This document shows positions 38,045 through 46,919 of a DNA stretch of 64,000 bases, piece by piece. The stretch is from CBDCYS01 sp965226185 (GTDB lineage Bacteria > Acidobacteriota > Terriglobia > Bryobacterales > UBA6623). The position numbers were made by a program, and so were the translations under genes. Under the pieces are notes generated by a model, which was not told where the DNA came from, did not search any database, and saw only the letters and a list, made by a program, of their open reading frames with translations. The stretch spans positions 434,001 through 498,000 of the forward strand of contig CBDDCT010000007.1 of the NCBI GenBank assembly GCA_965226185.1, read 5' to 3'. Each line of letters opens with the position of its first letter. The stretch's first letter is position 1.

Positions 38045-39076
38045 CTAAGCCGACACGCCTTCGATAACGCTCCACGGAGAATCGGTTGGGACAACATTCG
38101 TCAACCGCAGGCCGGAGGCCTCATACAGCCCTCTGAACTCACTCTCCGAGCGTTCTTTACCTCCATCCGTCATCACCAGCATTTCGATATCAACTACTTT
38201 GCTCAGGTGGGGTTCATTGCGCCCGCTGAGTACCATCTCCACCAGCAACACCTTTCCATCCGGCTGCAGGGCCTGCCGGCAGTTCCTCAAGATCGTGATC
38301 GAGCGCTCGTCGTCCCAGTCATGAATCACATTCGCCATGATGCAGGCATCCGCGCCTTTGGGCACGTCCTCGAACATGTCAATGGACACACAGTCGCAAC
38401 GGCTTGAAAGACCGGCGGCATCGATGTGATGCCTGGCTCCTTCCATAACGTGAGGCAGGTCAGCCAGGATGCCTCGCATCGCGGGGTTCGCTTCAAGAAT
38501 GGCGGTAATCAGGCCGCCATTTCCCCCGCCAATATCGGCGATCGTGCCAATCCCCGAGAAATCATAGGCGGTGGCGGCCGCGGTGTACTTCTGGGCTGAA
38601 ATCGATCGCATCGCGTCGTCGAATATTTCCGACGCACCGGGGTTTTTGGAAAAGTATTCTGGCCAGTCCATCTTGAATACATCGAGGAAAGCGGACTCGC
38701 CTGTTTTGACCGCATGCAGTATGTTTCCCCACGGCTGCCAAAGGAACTCCTCCCCCCGCACGATCGTCCAGCCTCGCGCTGAGCCTGGCGTGTCACGGCA
38801 GAGAAGTTGAGCCATGGGGGTCAATTCGAACTGTCCTGAATCGCTCTCTGAGAAGATGCCCGCGCTCGCGAGGGTCCTAAGAACTCGAAAGAGAGATTCA
38901 GGATGTGCACCAGTCGCGGCCGCTAGTTCCGCTGGCGTCTTGGGACCCTGGCGCAGAAAGTCGGCGACACCCAACTTCGCCGCCACATACACGCACTGCG
39001 AGAGCATGTATCCGTTGACGATCTTAAAGAGCGCCTCGCGTGCATCCATGGGGGGCGGCTCTAATGGTTCTGACAT
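38045..39076 (-). CDS. O-methyltransferase (acetylserotonin/hydroxyneurosporene type)
   Basis: 343-residue SAM-dependent O-methyltransferase. A plant/bacterial dimerisation domain (about 1-110) includes LGVADFLRQGPKTPAELA, a helix-turn-helix-like fold typical of these enzymes. The SAM motif is IADIGGGNGGLITAIL, followed by DLPHVM and MANVIHDWDDERSITIL, where His and Asp fall in the usual acid/base neighbourhood. The substrate is probably a phenol or other hydroxylated aromatic; it cannot be fixed. A Shine-Dalgarno-like GGAGA precedes the ATG. Monocistronic, 40 bases before the DUF1080 gene. Confidence 0.9.
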   Translation of the reverse strand: MSEPLEPPPMDAREALFKIVNGYMLSQCVYVAAKLGVADFLRQGPKTPAELAAATGAHPESLFRVLRTLASAGIFSESDSGQFELTPMAQLLCRDTPGSARGWTIVRGEEFLWQPWGNILHAVKTGESAFLDVFKMDWPEYFSKNPGASEIFDDAMRSISAQKYTAAATAYDFSGIGTIADIGGGNGGLITAILEANPAMRGILADLPHVMEGARHHIDAAGLSSRCDCVSIDMFEDVPKGADACIMANVIHDWDDERSITILRNCRQALQPDGKVLLVEMVLSGRNEPHLSKVVDIEMLVMTDGGKERSESEFRGLYEASGLRLTNVVPTDSPWSVIEGVSA

Positions 39077-39115
39077 GCTTGTCTCCTTTCCAAACGAAAG
39101 CTTGCTGCATCCGTA

Positions 39116-39745
39116 TTATCTTAAGATCTCTTTGATGCGCAGGTCCTGGAAGCGGACTTCCAAGGGCGGCCCGGAGTGAACTTGGGTGGCGATCAGCCCG
39201 GTTCGCTCGATACTGTCGTCCGGCTCGTGGTAGTCAACCGTAGTTTCACCGTTGATGGACAGACGGATGTGGTCAGCCTTGGCATAGACCTCGTAGTCGT
39301 TCCAGCCCGTGAGATCGAGTTGCTCGATGATTTTGGGGTCGGCTTGGGCGAGGACCTTGCGGCGGCGCGATTCGTCGTAGAGACTGGCCCAATAAGTTTG
39401 TCCGGCGTCGGCCTGATAGCCGATCATCTCCATCGAGCCGCTCATGCGCTTGCTGCGGAATTGGACTCCGGTGTTACCGATGTTGCCGGCGAGCTGGATC
39501 TTGAAACGAAGGATAAAGTCTCCGTAGCTCTTCTCGGTACTCAGAAAGTCGTTGTAGCTGATCCCGGGCGAGCGTCCGATTAGCATCCCATCCTCGACTA
39601 CCCAAAGTAGCGGATCGCCCTGCCAGCCCGTGAGGTCCTTGCCATTGAACAGCGGCGTGAAGCCCTCCTCGGGGTCGGACTGGCAGCCAGCGGCAAAACC
39701 AGCGGCGGCAGCGGCGGAGTGCCTTAACATTTGACGACGGGACAT
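39116..39745 (-). CDS. DUF1080 (3-keto-disaccharide hydrolase-like) Tat lipoprotein
   Basis: About 209 residues from the ATG with a good AAGGA seven bases upstream; an in-frame ATG at 39775 is an alternative. It starts SRRQMLRHSAAAAAGFAAGC, a twin-arginine signal with a lipobox cysteine, so the protein is likely exported folded and lipid-anchored. The single DUF1080 domain is complete: FTPLFNGKDLTGWQ, YGDFILRFKIQL, NTGVQFRS and a C-terminal IRLSINGETTVDY. Some family members hydrolyse 3-keto-glycosides; others only bind sugars. Confidence 0.88.
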   Translation of the reverse strand: MSRRQMLRHSAAAAAGFAAGCQSDPEEGFTPLFNGKDLTGWQGDPLLWVVEDGMLIGRSPGISYNDFLSTEKSYGDFILRFKIQLAGNIGNTGVQFRSKRMSGSMEMIGYQADAGQTYWASLYDESRRRKVLAQADPKIIEQLDLTGWNDYEVYAKADHIRLSINGETTVDYHEPDDSIERTGLIATQVHSGPPLEVRFQDLRIKEILR

Positions 39746-39879
39746 CGATAGTTCCTTCATGGATGGTTCATTCATATGGCGTTTTCACACATCCTCCGCG
39801 GCGCGGCAATGTTCCGGTCCATCATACGGCACACCGCGGCCACCGTGCGACACTGGACCCGGTGAATCGAGGTTGCCCC

Positions 39880-40113
39880 TTATGATTCGACGACGGTATT
39901 TTCTTTTGGCTTCGGGGGCTGTGCTGGCAACCGCTGGTGCCTCTCAGCTCCGGCACGCGGCTCCTCTTCGGCTGCTGGCGCGGCGGCGTGTCGCGGCGCC
40001 TTCACGAGGCGATGAGGCTCGCGCCGTGTCTGCTGCGACTTGGTCTGCTGCTGTTTGGTCTGCTGCTGTTTGGTCTGCTGCTGTTTGGTCTGCTGTTTGC
40101 TATTCTTCTTCAT
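39880..40113 (-). CDS. Small basic Q/T-rich repeat protein
   Basis: 77-residue protein beginning MKKNSKQQTKQQQTK. An AGGAG sequence lies about ten bases before the ATG, supporting translation. The first third is built from a 15-bp tandem repeat (QQQTK). The remainder is rich in Arg, Pro and Ala, with no hydrophobic segment. It looks intrinsically disordered and could bind nucleic acid; no family is recognised. The ORF extends upstream but the extension has no start with a ribosome site. Confidence 0.5.
   Translation of the reverse strand: MKKNSKQQTKQQQTKQQQTKQQQTKSQQTRREPHRLVKAPRHAAAPAAEEEPRAGAERHQRLPAQPPKPKENTVVES
40041..40097. repeat. 15-bp tandem repeat
   Basis: Three full units of TGGTCTGCTGCTGTT and one unit shortened by three bases. 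It encodes the QQQTK repeats of the small basic protein on the minus strand. Unit length is a multiple of three, so copy-number change keeps the frame. Confidence 0.9.
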
Positions 40114-40309
40114 GGCTGGTCGTCTCCTTTGTTTGAGAATCAAAGTTCCGCAGCACTCTCTTGCTCGAAGTTTGTGCTGCTGCCGCAAGCTTAGCGCTCG
40201 CGGCTCTCAGCGACCAGCCTTCTCATCCCATCTCTGACACTTTTCTGAACCGGCTTGGCGATTCGGTCCCGAGTGTGTTCTAATTTCACTTTGGCAGGAG
40301 GTTCATCCA

Positions 40310-41389
40310 ATGAAACGATTCACAATCAGCGTGCTCTTCGTCGGCTTGCTGGCCGCTAGCTGGATTCTCGGTTACGAGGATGCAACAAGCGCCGCGCCCG
40401 CGAGCCACGACGGTAAAGTCAGCGGCCAGGGAAAGATGAAGTTCAAAGTCCTCTATACCTCCAGCCATTTGCCCGCCGAGGCGCAGAAGGTGTTGAAGGA
40501 CGCCCACGGCGGATTCGCGATTGATCGGCGGCCTGGAAAGGGCGAGACCTACTTTGCCCTGCCTGGCGCCGGCATTATCCAAATCAGCGCCGACCTCAAG
40601 AGCACCAAGATGATCGCCACCGAGTCCGCGATGAAGAACACCAATATGCACAACGCCACCATCTGGTACGCGGACGGCGGCAAACCTTTCTTGACGTTTC
40701 CCGGGAATCAAGCCGGCCAAGTCTTTACAACCGACCTCAACGGCAAGCTCCTCCACACCCTGAGCGCCCCCAAGGGGCACGCCGACCTCGGCAGTCCGGT
40801 GGCCAGCGACTACTTCTTCGGACAAGGCAACCTCGTCCCCACCGACGTCGAGCACCTGGATGGAATGCTCTACGTGGCCACCGGCTATTCCCGGCTTGAC
40901 TTCGTCCTGACCGCCAAGATACTCAGTACGAATCCCTTCAAAGCGGAGTGGAACGATCTGGCGTTCGGCGGCAAGGGTACGGGTATCGGCCAGTTCGGCA
41001 CCGGCCACGGAATCACCATTCCAGCCGGCACCAAGCGCATCGATGTCGCGGACAGGCCGAATGCCGAGATCGACCGGTTTACCCGCTACGGCCACTACCT
41101 TTCCACGCTGCGCCTGCCCCTCGGCTCCTTCCCCTGCGATGTCGACTATCTTGGCGACTATGGCATCGTCGGTTCGTTGCACGGCCCCGATCGTGGCAAA
41201 GGCGCCCCTGTCTACATCACCGAGAATGATAAGTTGATCTCGACGGTGATGGTGAAATCGGAGCTGGGTCTGGAGAACTTCCAGCACATCCATAACGCCG
41301 TCATGCGAGCGTATGGAGGCAAGCACTACCTGATCGTCCAAGCCTGGAACCCAGGCGACTTCGCCATTCTGGAGCAGGTGATCAACTAA
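40310..41389 (+). CDS. Exported beta-propeller-like protein
   Basis: 359 residues with a signal peptide (ISVLFVGLLAASWILGYE). An AGGAGG Shine-Dalgarno is eight bases before the ATG. After the signal, repeated strands with sequence such as HNATIWYADGGKPFLTFPG, GQVFTTDLNGKLLHTL, VEHLDGMLYVATGYSRLD and GHGITIPAGTKRIDVADR fit an NHL/SMP-30-like propeller with about six blades. No enzyme motif can be fixed. It is monocistronic and may have a binding or scaffold role outside the cell. Confidence 0.75.
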   Translation: MKRFTISVLFVGLLAASWILGYEDATSAAPASHDGKVSGQGKMKFKVLYTSSHLPAEAQKVLKDAHGGFAIDRRPGKGETYFALPGAGIIQISADLKSTKMIATESAMKNTNMHNATIWYADGGKPFLTFPGNQAGQVFTTDLNGKLLHTLSAPKGHADLGSPVASDYFFGQGNLVPTDVEHLDGMLYVATGYSRLDFVLTAKILSTNPFKAEWNDLAFGGKGTGIGQFGTGHGITIPAGTKRIDVADRPNAEIDRFTRYGHYLSTLRLPLGSFPCDVDYLGDYGIVGSLHGPDRGKGAPVYITENDKLISTVMVKSELGLENFQHIHNAVMRAYGGKHYLIVQAWNPGDFAILEQVIN

Positions 41390-41741
41390 GCTCTACGTTT
41401 GATCACCGGCATACTCCCCCGCTGTCTCACACAACTGCCGATTAAGAGCCGGCCGGCTCCCGTTTGGACGGAAGTTGTCCGCTTGTCGGAAACAGAGCCG
41501 CACCCGCAAAGGTGCGGTCCAGAGTAATAGCCGCCGAGGACTTCCAACCGGGGGACACGGTTACTTCCAGACTTGACCGTACCCTTGCGGGTGCAACATG
41601 GCTCGCGCTTACTGCGATCGAATCGATTGCGAAGCGAGTAGAAAATTACTGGTGCGAGCGAAAGCGGGCCGGAGTGTCCTCGTTGCGGAGTAGCGTCCCG
41701 CCACGCCGTCGAGTGTGAACGGCGGGCCACGAAAAGGGGTG
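41390..41741. other. Intergenic region containing a long imperfect inverted repeat
   Basis: No gene is supported. It is dominated by the inverted repeat at 41495-41604, described separately. Confidence 0.5.
41495..41604. repeat. Imperfect inverted repeat (about 36-46 nt arms)
   Basis: The left arm at 41495-41531 (CCGCACCCGCAAAGGTGCGG within it) pairs imperfectly with the right arm at 41559-41604 (GTACCCTTGCGGGTGCAAC). The arms are separated by about 27 bases. It could be a small non-autonomous element, or the shared hairpin terminator of the two convergent genes on either side. Confidence 0.5.
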
Positions 41742-42638
41742 CTACGGAAAATCCATCCTCAGGCCTACCGCGACCAAGACGTGTTTCTTCCGGACTCCGG
41801 TCGCACGGCTGACGAAGCTCACGTGCGGGCTGGCTTCCATGTACCATGTCACGGGCCCGTCGTCGATCTCCAGGATGGCGCGATAAAAGACGCTCGGGAC
41901 ACCGGTCATGCTGGCCGTATTCGCATTACCCGGCAAGCTGTGTGTCCCGGTGGCGCCCAGGCCGTGCTTGTAGGTGAACACCGCACCGCGCCGAATGGTT
42001 CCGAGCTTGTGGCGCTTGGTCACCTGCAGGGTCAGCCACTCTCCGTGTTCCTTGGCGTCCCACAAGTAGTCGGCATTGAACGTCATTCCCAAGACGGTGG
42101 GGTATTCCGCTCCACCGATAACGAAGATCGAGCGCGAACGAAATAAATCGTCCGGATTGTCGTAGTAGGAGATTCCTCCATAAACGTGGACCCGCGCGAA
42201 AGGCTCGAACATCCCGCGGGCCATGAATCGCTTTTCCTCAAAGACTCTTGCGTCGTGCAGCGAATACCAGGCGGAGATCTCGCCGTCCACCTTGCGGCAC
42301 TGAATATTGTTCAATCGGGCGGTAAGCCTGCTCTGCTGCACGGGCGGGGTATAACCGCCCTCGGCAAGCACCAGCCCAGTCGTTCGCCGATTGTCATTCG
42401 TCAGCGAGGCGTCGATCGACGCGGAAGGAATATTGCAGCCTCGGTTCTCGCCGGAATTCCCGTCAGACCTGGGAAATCGGGCTTCGGGGCTGTCGGGAAA
42501 CTGTGCAGGACCGAAGATGGCCGGACGAGATTCCCCCGCTCCCGGTTGAGGTTCGGCGCCTTGCAGAGAAGCAATCCAGACAACCGCGGCGGCCAGAACG
42601 GAGGCGCGAACGACTCGGTTACTCAAAACAGCTATCAC
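41742..42638 (-). CDS. Putative outer-membrane or exported beta-rich protein
   Basis: About 298 residues from a GTG whose product begins with a signal-like helix (VVRASVLAAAVVWIASL). The mature part has alternating hydrophobic strands with aromatic residues at turns, such as FARVHVYGGISYYD, FNADYLWDAKEHGEWLTLQV and a terminal FP/phenylalanine-containing end (LRMDFP). This pattern suggests a small beta-barrel or beta-sandwich, but no family is recognised. A longer frame reaches 42851 but the added part has no signal and poor composition. Start uncertain. Confidence 0.55.
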   Translation of the reverse strand: MIAVLSNRVVRASVLAAAVVWIASLQGAEPQPGAGESRPAIFGPAQFPDSPEARFPRSDGNSGENRGCNIPSASIDASLTNDNRRTTGLVLAEGGYTPPVQQSRLTARLNNIQCRKVDGEISAWYSLHDARVFEEKRFMARGMFEPFARVHVYGGISYYDNPDDLFRSRSIFVIGGAEYPTVLGMTFNADYLWDAKEHGEWLTLQVTKRHKLGTIRRGAVFTYKHGLGATGTHSLPGNANTASMTGVPSVFYRAILEIDDGPVTWYMEASPHVSFVSRATGVRKKHVLVAVGLRMDFP

Positions 42639-42789
42639 TCCATCAGGATGCCATACCGGCGAGTTGGACTCAGGAAATAGAAGTGTCCAATACAAGATGA
42701 GCCTGAAAGGGGGGAGTGTTTCCAACACAAGATGATGCTGAACGCGAGCAGGACGGGTCAGGGCACAATGCGGGTGAATACAAGTCACC

Positions 42790-43059
42790 ATGCAGCATGC
42801 CGAACGTCTCACGCTGGCCGAGATGCGAGAATTTCTCTCCGCCAGCAGCACTCTCAGCTTCGCCGCAGTCGGCCGCGAGCAGATTTATGGCCTGGTCGAA
42901 GGCGTCTTGCGCGCTCAAAAGTACCTCGGTTCAGCCAAGAAAGACAAAGGAATCCTACGCCGCTATCTCGTCAAGATCAGCGGGCTCAGCGTGGCGCAAA
43001 TCAGCCGCTTGAAATCACGAACCCGTTCCGTCCAGCTATCGTCCGGGTGGGGTCTATGA
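42790..43059 (+). pseudogene. N-terminal fragment of an integrase/transposase
   Basis: 89 residues that match the N-terminal segment seen ahead of the catalytic core in some IS481-like integrases: MQHAERLTLAEMREFL, then a helix with KGILRRYLVKISGLSVAQISRL, which looks like a helix-turn-helix. The DDE core is absent, so this is a truncated remnant. Family placement is from motif memory only. Confidence 0.5.
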
Positions 43060-43091
43060 GATAGGTTGTAGTTAGTTAGAGTCGGCGGTGT

Positions 43092-45323
43092 TTAGTTTCC
43101 GTTGCCGTCGCTGCCCACGACGTCGCGGACGACGACTTTCGCGGTGGCCAAGTTGTCGTGGCCGTCGTGGACGCGGACGGCAACGGTGTGCTCGCCCGGC
43201 TCGACGTCTTCCGTTTCGAAATCGAACGACAATTGTTTGGAATCGAATAGGCGGCTGGCTGGGAGAATTGGCTTCCAGTCGGAGCCGTCGAGCGAGTATT
43301 CCGCCTTGTGTATCTTGGTCGCCGTGTCGGCGGCGGTGAACTCGACACGCAAACGCCCGTCAGCCATGGCCGCCCGCAAGCCCGAGATGGCCGGGGCGCT
43401 GTTGTCGATCACGAATGGCGCGCTCACTTGAGAATCCGTCAGGGCTTCGGCTTCGGGATTCGATCCAACGTCGGACGCGGTGATTCTTACGCGGTAGGAA
43501 CCGTCGGCAAACGACGTGGTATCCCAACTGAAGTAATCCCTGACAACCTCCTCTTCAAGCAGCTTCCACTGCTGCTCCTCGTCACCGCGAATTTCCAGCT
43601 TGAAGAGCATGTCGTCGCCGTTGGCGTCATCGGCGGACCAGCGGACGCCGATGCGTCCCTTTCTGGGAGTCAGCGTATGTCCTTGGCGCGGCCGGCTCGC
43701 CGACTTCACCGGCGCTTTGCCGCCGAGTGGAGGAAGTGACCGGTTCGCCACCGAGGGTGTTGACTTCCGGACAAAAGCGTAGCTGGGAGGAGTCACCTCG
43801 ACATGAGTGATTCGCGGGGCCACGTTCTTCGAGAAATAGTACAAGCTGACGGCGTCGAGCATGGGTGACTGGCGGCCGCCGGGGGACTCGAGCAAGGCTC
43901 GCCACTGAGCGAAACGAGACGAGGGCGAGCCTGCGCGCGCGCCTTCCGGGTCCGCCACGGGTCCGGACCAATCGCTCCAGTTGCGGGCGGGGCTGTCGAG
44001 ATTGCCCGTGCGGAGTGAAACAGAGACCGACGAGTCTCCGGATGTTTCGCCGCGCCACTGCAAGCGCCCCCATTGAGAGAAGATCTTGGAGTCAAAAGGT
44101 TCCGACTCAAAGCTGCCTTTGCTTTCCAGTTCCGGACCGAGTGCATGGACCTTGCCCACGCTGCTGCCGCCCACGAAAACCTTTCCCGCCGGACCGGGGG
44201 CCAGGGCCGTGATCTGAGTCGAAGGCGATTTCAGCACGAGTGACGAGAGGGTTTCAGAATCGAGCCGTATCAGCCGGCCTCGGTCGCCGCTGCCAATCAA
44301 CAGCCTGCCTTGCGGGTCGAACGCCAGCGCGTAAACCAAATCAGTCTTCGAGCTCCACGCGACCAGCGGTTCTCCGTCCGGCGCGATTCGGTAAATCTCG
44401 CTGCCTCCGGTCAGGCTGGTGAGAAAAGCGCCTGGGGGCCGCGGGGCCGGCGGTTGGGCCGTTGCTTGAGGACTGCCGGGCTGCAAGCCGCCAGCGGCCT
44501 GTGGCCAAGGGGAAGACGTCACCGTAACGCTGGCCGTGGCGGAGCGGCGCGGCAGACGCGCTGCTTTGCGATCCCCGACACCGGCCGCGTAAATCGTTCC
44601 GTCCGCCGCTCGAGCCAGCGCTGTGACTTCCTTCTTGGAGGACTGATAAAGGACAAATCCTTTGGGCTGGTCGCCGCCGTCATCCGAGATACGAAGAATG
44701 AGCCCTCCCGGGTCGGTCCCGACGATGAGATTGTCGCTTGGGTCAATTACCATAGTCCGAACGTGGGTTTCTTCCGTTTCGAAAAACACGGATCCTTCTC
44801 CGGCTGGAGTGATACGGAAAATCCGTCCTTTGTCACCGCTTGCCAAGAAGAGATTTCCTTTCGAGTCGAAGGCCATGCTCCAGATGTAGTCGGCATCGGG
44901 ATCGAAGAAAACCGCTGCGTCCCCGTTGGGAGAGATCTTGAAAACTTGCGCTTCAGGCGAAGTGGCGGCATAAAGATTGTCTTGCCCATCCACGGCCAAC
45001 GCATGGATTTCCACCGCATCGGTTTCGAAAAAGACGCTGCTCTCTCCATCCGGCGCGATGCGAAACACTTTGGCTTCGGGCCCGGCTCCGGCGAACAGGT
45101 TTCCCCGGCTGTCGGTTGCCAGCGCCCAGAAGTAGGAAGAAGCGGCTTCGTGGATCTCCGCGAACCGCGGCGCCAGCATCAGCTTGCCGTCGCTGCGAAT
45201 CGAGAGTCCTTTGGCCGTGCCCTTCTCGAACTGCTCGAACGTCGATTGTTCCCATTTCTTGGTCGTCTCACCCGAAAGTGAAACGCAGAAGGTTAATAAA
45301 GCTGCCAGAAAGATGCGGTTCAT
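43092..45323 (-). CDS. Large exported beta-propeller protein with Fn3-like C-terminus
   Basis: 743 residues with a signal peptide (MNRIFLAALLTFCVSLSG). Residues about 60-400 contain many propeller repeats of the pattern D(S/G)xGNLFxAxGxxxxxxRIxPxGExSVFF, resembling NHL or SMP-30 propellers. After a Pro/Ala-rich linker inside one blade (about 285-305), the C-terminal third has two fibronectin-III-like or bacterial Ig-like segments (IGVRWSADDANGDDM, FVIDNSAPAISG). It may bind carbohydrate or protein at the surface. No catalytic motif is seen. Confidence 0.75.
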   Translation of the reverse strand: MNRIFLAALLTFCVSLSGETTKKWEQSTFEQFEKGTAKGLSIRSDGKLMLAPRFAEIHEAASSYFWALATDSRGNLFAGAGPEAKVFRIAPDGESSVFFETDAVEIHALAVDGQDNLYAATSPEAQVFKISPNGDAAVFFDPDADYIWSMAFDSKGNLFLASGDKGRIFRITPAGEGSVFFETEETHVRTMVIDPSDNLIVGTDPGGLILRISDDGGDQPKGFVLYQSSKKEVTALARAADGTIYAAGVGDRKAARLPRRSATASVTVTSSPWPQAAGGLQPGSPQATAQPPAPRPPGAFLTSLTGGSEIYRIAPDGEPLVAWSSKTDLVYALAFDPQGRLLIGSGDRGRLIRLDSETLSSLVLKSPSTQITALAPGPAGKVFVGGSSVGKVHALGPELESKGSFESEPFDSKIFSQWGRLQWRGETSGDSSVSVSLRTGNLDSPARNWSDWSGPVADPEGARAGSPSSRFAQWRALLESPGGRQSPMLDAVSLYYFSKNVAPRITHVEVTPPSYAFVRKSTPSVANRSLPPLGGKAPVKSASRPRQGHTLTPRKGRIGVRWSADDANGDDMLFKLEIRGDEEQQWKLLEEEVVRDYFSWDTTSFADGSYRVRITASDVGSNPEAEALTDSQVSAPFVIDNSAPAISGLRAAMADGRLRVEFTAADTATKIHKAEYSLDGSDWKPILPASRLFDSKQLSFDFETEDVEPGEHTVAVRVHDGHDNLATAKVVVRDVVGSDGNGN

Positions 45324-45406
45324 TTGGTTTCCAAAGGCGCCGAACGACTCTGGCGCTGCTCGCTCTTGGCCGTCGCCCGCGGAGCCGGGTTAGACGGAAT
45401 CGCGCG

Positions 45407-45619
45407 TCAAGCGAAAATTAAACGACGACCTTTAGGTTCCGGGATCGGATCGCCAAACTCCTTCGCCGTGCTGATCCAAAGACGAATTGCTTCCCGCGCG
45501 CTGGCAGGCGCCGCTTCCTGAGTGGGGCCATGGGCGGCGCATCCCGGGAACTCCGGCGCCTCGGCCACGAAAGCTGCGTCCTCGTGGCTCCAGTGAATGA
45601 CGACTTCGTACTTGTTCAT
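45407..45619 (-). CDS. hicB: HicB family antitoxin-like protein
   Basis: 70-residue HicB-fold protein, with MNKYEVVIHWSHEDAAFVAEAPEFPGC and a helix containing SAREAIRLWI. HicB proteins neutralise HicA mRNA interferases and repress their own operon. The C-terminal DNA-binding domain seen in longer HicB proteins is missing. The upstream gene overlaps its ATG by two bases and looks like a truncated HicA. Confidence 0.75.
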   Translation of the reverse strand: MNKYEVVIHWSHEDAAFVAEAPEFPGCAAHGPTQEAAPASAREAIRLWISTAKEFGDPIPEPKGRRLIFA

Positions 45620-45735
45620 TCGATATCACCAAGCCTGTACTTCAGGATGACAGCCCACACTTCCTTGACTTGGTACGGCTTCGGGTTGTTGCCTTCTCGC
45701 TGGAGATTGATCCTGTCCTCGACCCCGGCCTTGCG
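45616..45735 (-). pseudogene. hicA: Truncated HicA toxin fragment
   Basis: The minus-strand frame ending in GDIE then TGA, which overlaps the HicB ATG, includes INLQREGNNPKPYQVKEVW, matching the C-terminal part of HicA-type toxins in sequence and position. The N-terminal half with the catalytic histidine region is not found upstream, so the toxin is lost. The overlap confirms the old two-gene operon. Confidence 0.6.
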
Positions 45736-45807
45736 AACACAAGCAGGCTGTTGTCACGGGCGGCCTCGCACTGTCGCGACCGATGTTAGCATCCATTGTA
45801 GCCTCAC

Positions 45808-45969
45808 GCGCATGTCGAGCTGATTTCCGATGAAGACTTCTGCCCCGGCCTCACGAAATCGATCGGCGCGCATATCATCGCGGTGAGGGATTGCGTGGAC
45901 GGGATAGCCCTTTTCAAGGAGTTGATAGGTAGCGGGCGTTCCGGTACGGCAGCCTTCAGGGGGTGGCAC
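45808..45969 (-). pseudogene. Fragment of an NAD(P)-binding (NmrA-like) protein
   Basis: The frame gives TGTPATYQLLEKGYPVHAI then RADRFREAGAEVFIGNQLD, which resembles the start of atypical short-chain dehydrogenases that bind NAD(P), such as NmrA-like proteins. The glycine-rich start before TGTPAT is incomplete and the rest of the Rossmann domain is missing, so it is a fragment. Confidence 0.5.
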
Positions 45970-46223
45970 GAGCCGGATAAGTCGAGAGGCTTAACCGCGG
46001 TTCCGTGAGAGCCTCGGGGTGCAATTCCCCGGGGCTACTCGGCGGTGCCGGGCGACCGGCATCCCCACCGCGACCCGACTTTCCCGACTTTCCCCGACTT
46101 CCCCGACTTTCCCGGATATGCGGTCGGTCTTGTTGGCCGGACCGAATGAAGTCTCGCTAGAATGGTAGGTCTTATCATCTGGCCACGAACCAGCCAGCTC
46201 GGCCCGATCATCAACGAGGCGCC
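45970..46223. other. Intergenic region with structured GC hairpins and tandem repeat
   Basis: Before 46070 are several hairpins, including CGGTTCCGTGAGAGCC and CTCGGGGTGCAATTCCCCGGGG. This resembles parts of group II intron or other structured RNA but lacks a domain V. From 46074 to 46115 is a tandem run of four imperfect CCCGACTTT units. No gene is supported. Confidence 0.4.
46074..46115. repeat. About 9-10-bp tandem repeat (CCCGACTTT)
   Basis: Four imperfect copies of CCCGACTTTC-type units directly upstream of the adenosine-specific kinase gene. Unit length is not a multiple of three and the region is non-coding. Confidence 0.8.
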
Positions 46224-46706
46224 ATGGAACTCGAAACAGTGGAAATGAACATCCCGGAAGGGGCCAACTTAATCCTGGGTCAGTCCCATTTCATCAAGAC
46301 GGTCGAGGATCTCTACGAGATCATCGTCGGCGCCGTTCCCGGGATGAAGTTCGGCATCGCCTTCAATGAAGCTTCCGGTGCTTGTCTGACGCGAGTGGAA
46401 GGCAACGACGATGAGCTCAAGAAAGCCGCCACCGGCAACGCGACCGCACTAGGCGCCGGTCACTGCTTTGTGATCGTTCTGAAGGAAGGTTTTCCGATCA
46501 ATATCTTGAACCGCATCAAGGATTGCCAGGAAGTTGTCCGGCTTTTCTGCGCGACCGCCAATCCCGTGCAAGTGATTGTCGCCGAAACCGAACAAGGCCG
46601 CGGAGTGCTCGGCGTAATTGACGGCTCTTCCCCCAAAGGCGTCGAGGGAGAATCCGACGTTGAATGGCGCCACGATCTGCTGCGAAAGATCGGATACAAA
46701 CGCTGA
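46224..46706 (+). CDS. Adenosine-specific kinase (DUF355 family)
   Basis: 160-residue protein of the DUF355 family, named adenosine-specific kinase from structural work on an archaeal member. It begins ELETVEMNIPEGANLILGQSHFIKTVEDLYEI, then GMKFGIAFNEASGACLTR and a GVLGVIDGSSPKGVE glycine-rich end; these segments are distinctive of the family. Full length for the family. It may act on adenosine or similar nucleosides, though the physiological role is unsure. The next gene on the same strand is a TRAP receptor. Confidence 0.9.
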   Translation: MELETVEMNIPEGANLILGQSHFIKTVEDLYEIIVGAVPGMKFGIAFNEASGACLTRVEGNDDELKKAATGNATALGAGHCFVIVLKEGFPINILNRIKDCQEVVRLFCATANPVQVIVAETEQGRGVLGVIDGSSPKGVEGESDVEWRHDLLRKIGYKR

Positions 46707-46919
46707 AGGAAACTTGGCGGTGGATCCGGGCTGCCGATTACCCGGGCTTGTTCGCCAAGTTCTCGAAGCGGTCTTTCGGATCGCTCTCCGCCGTTGTCGG
46801 GAACTCCCCGGACTTGCGCCGCTTCCGGCTTGCCTTCATAATAGGCGGGACGTAGTCAAGAACTGTTTCCGGCTGTCACAAATCCGCCTTGCTTGCTCGG
46901 GAATCAGCGGCACTCGAAA

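Noticed and set aside
40286..41341. 351-residue ORF antisense to the exported propeller gene
   Set aside because: The plus-strand gene has a signal peptide and AGGAGG site; the opposite frame has none.
45970..46073. A tRNA or group II intron domain V upstream of the adenosine-specific kinase
   Set aside because: No cloverleaf with a T-arm could be folded and the domain V consensus is absent.
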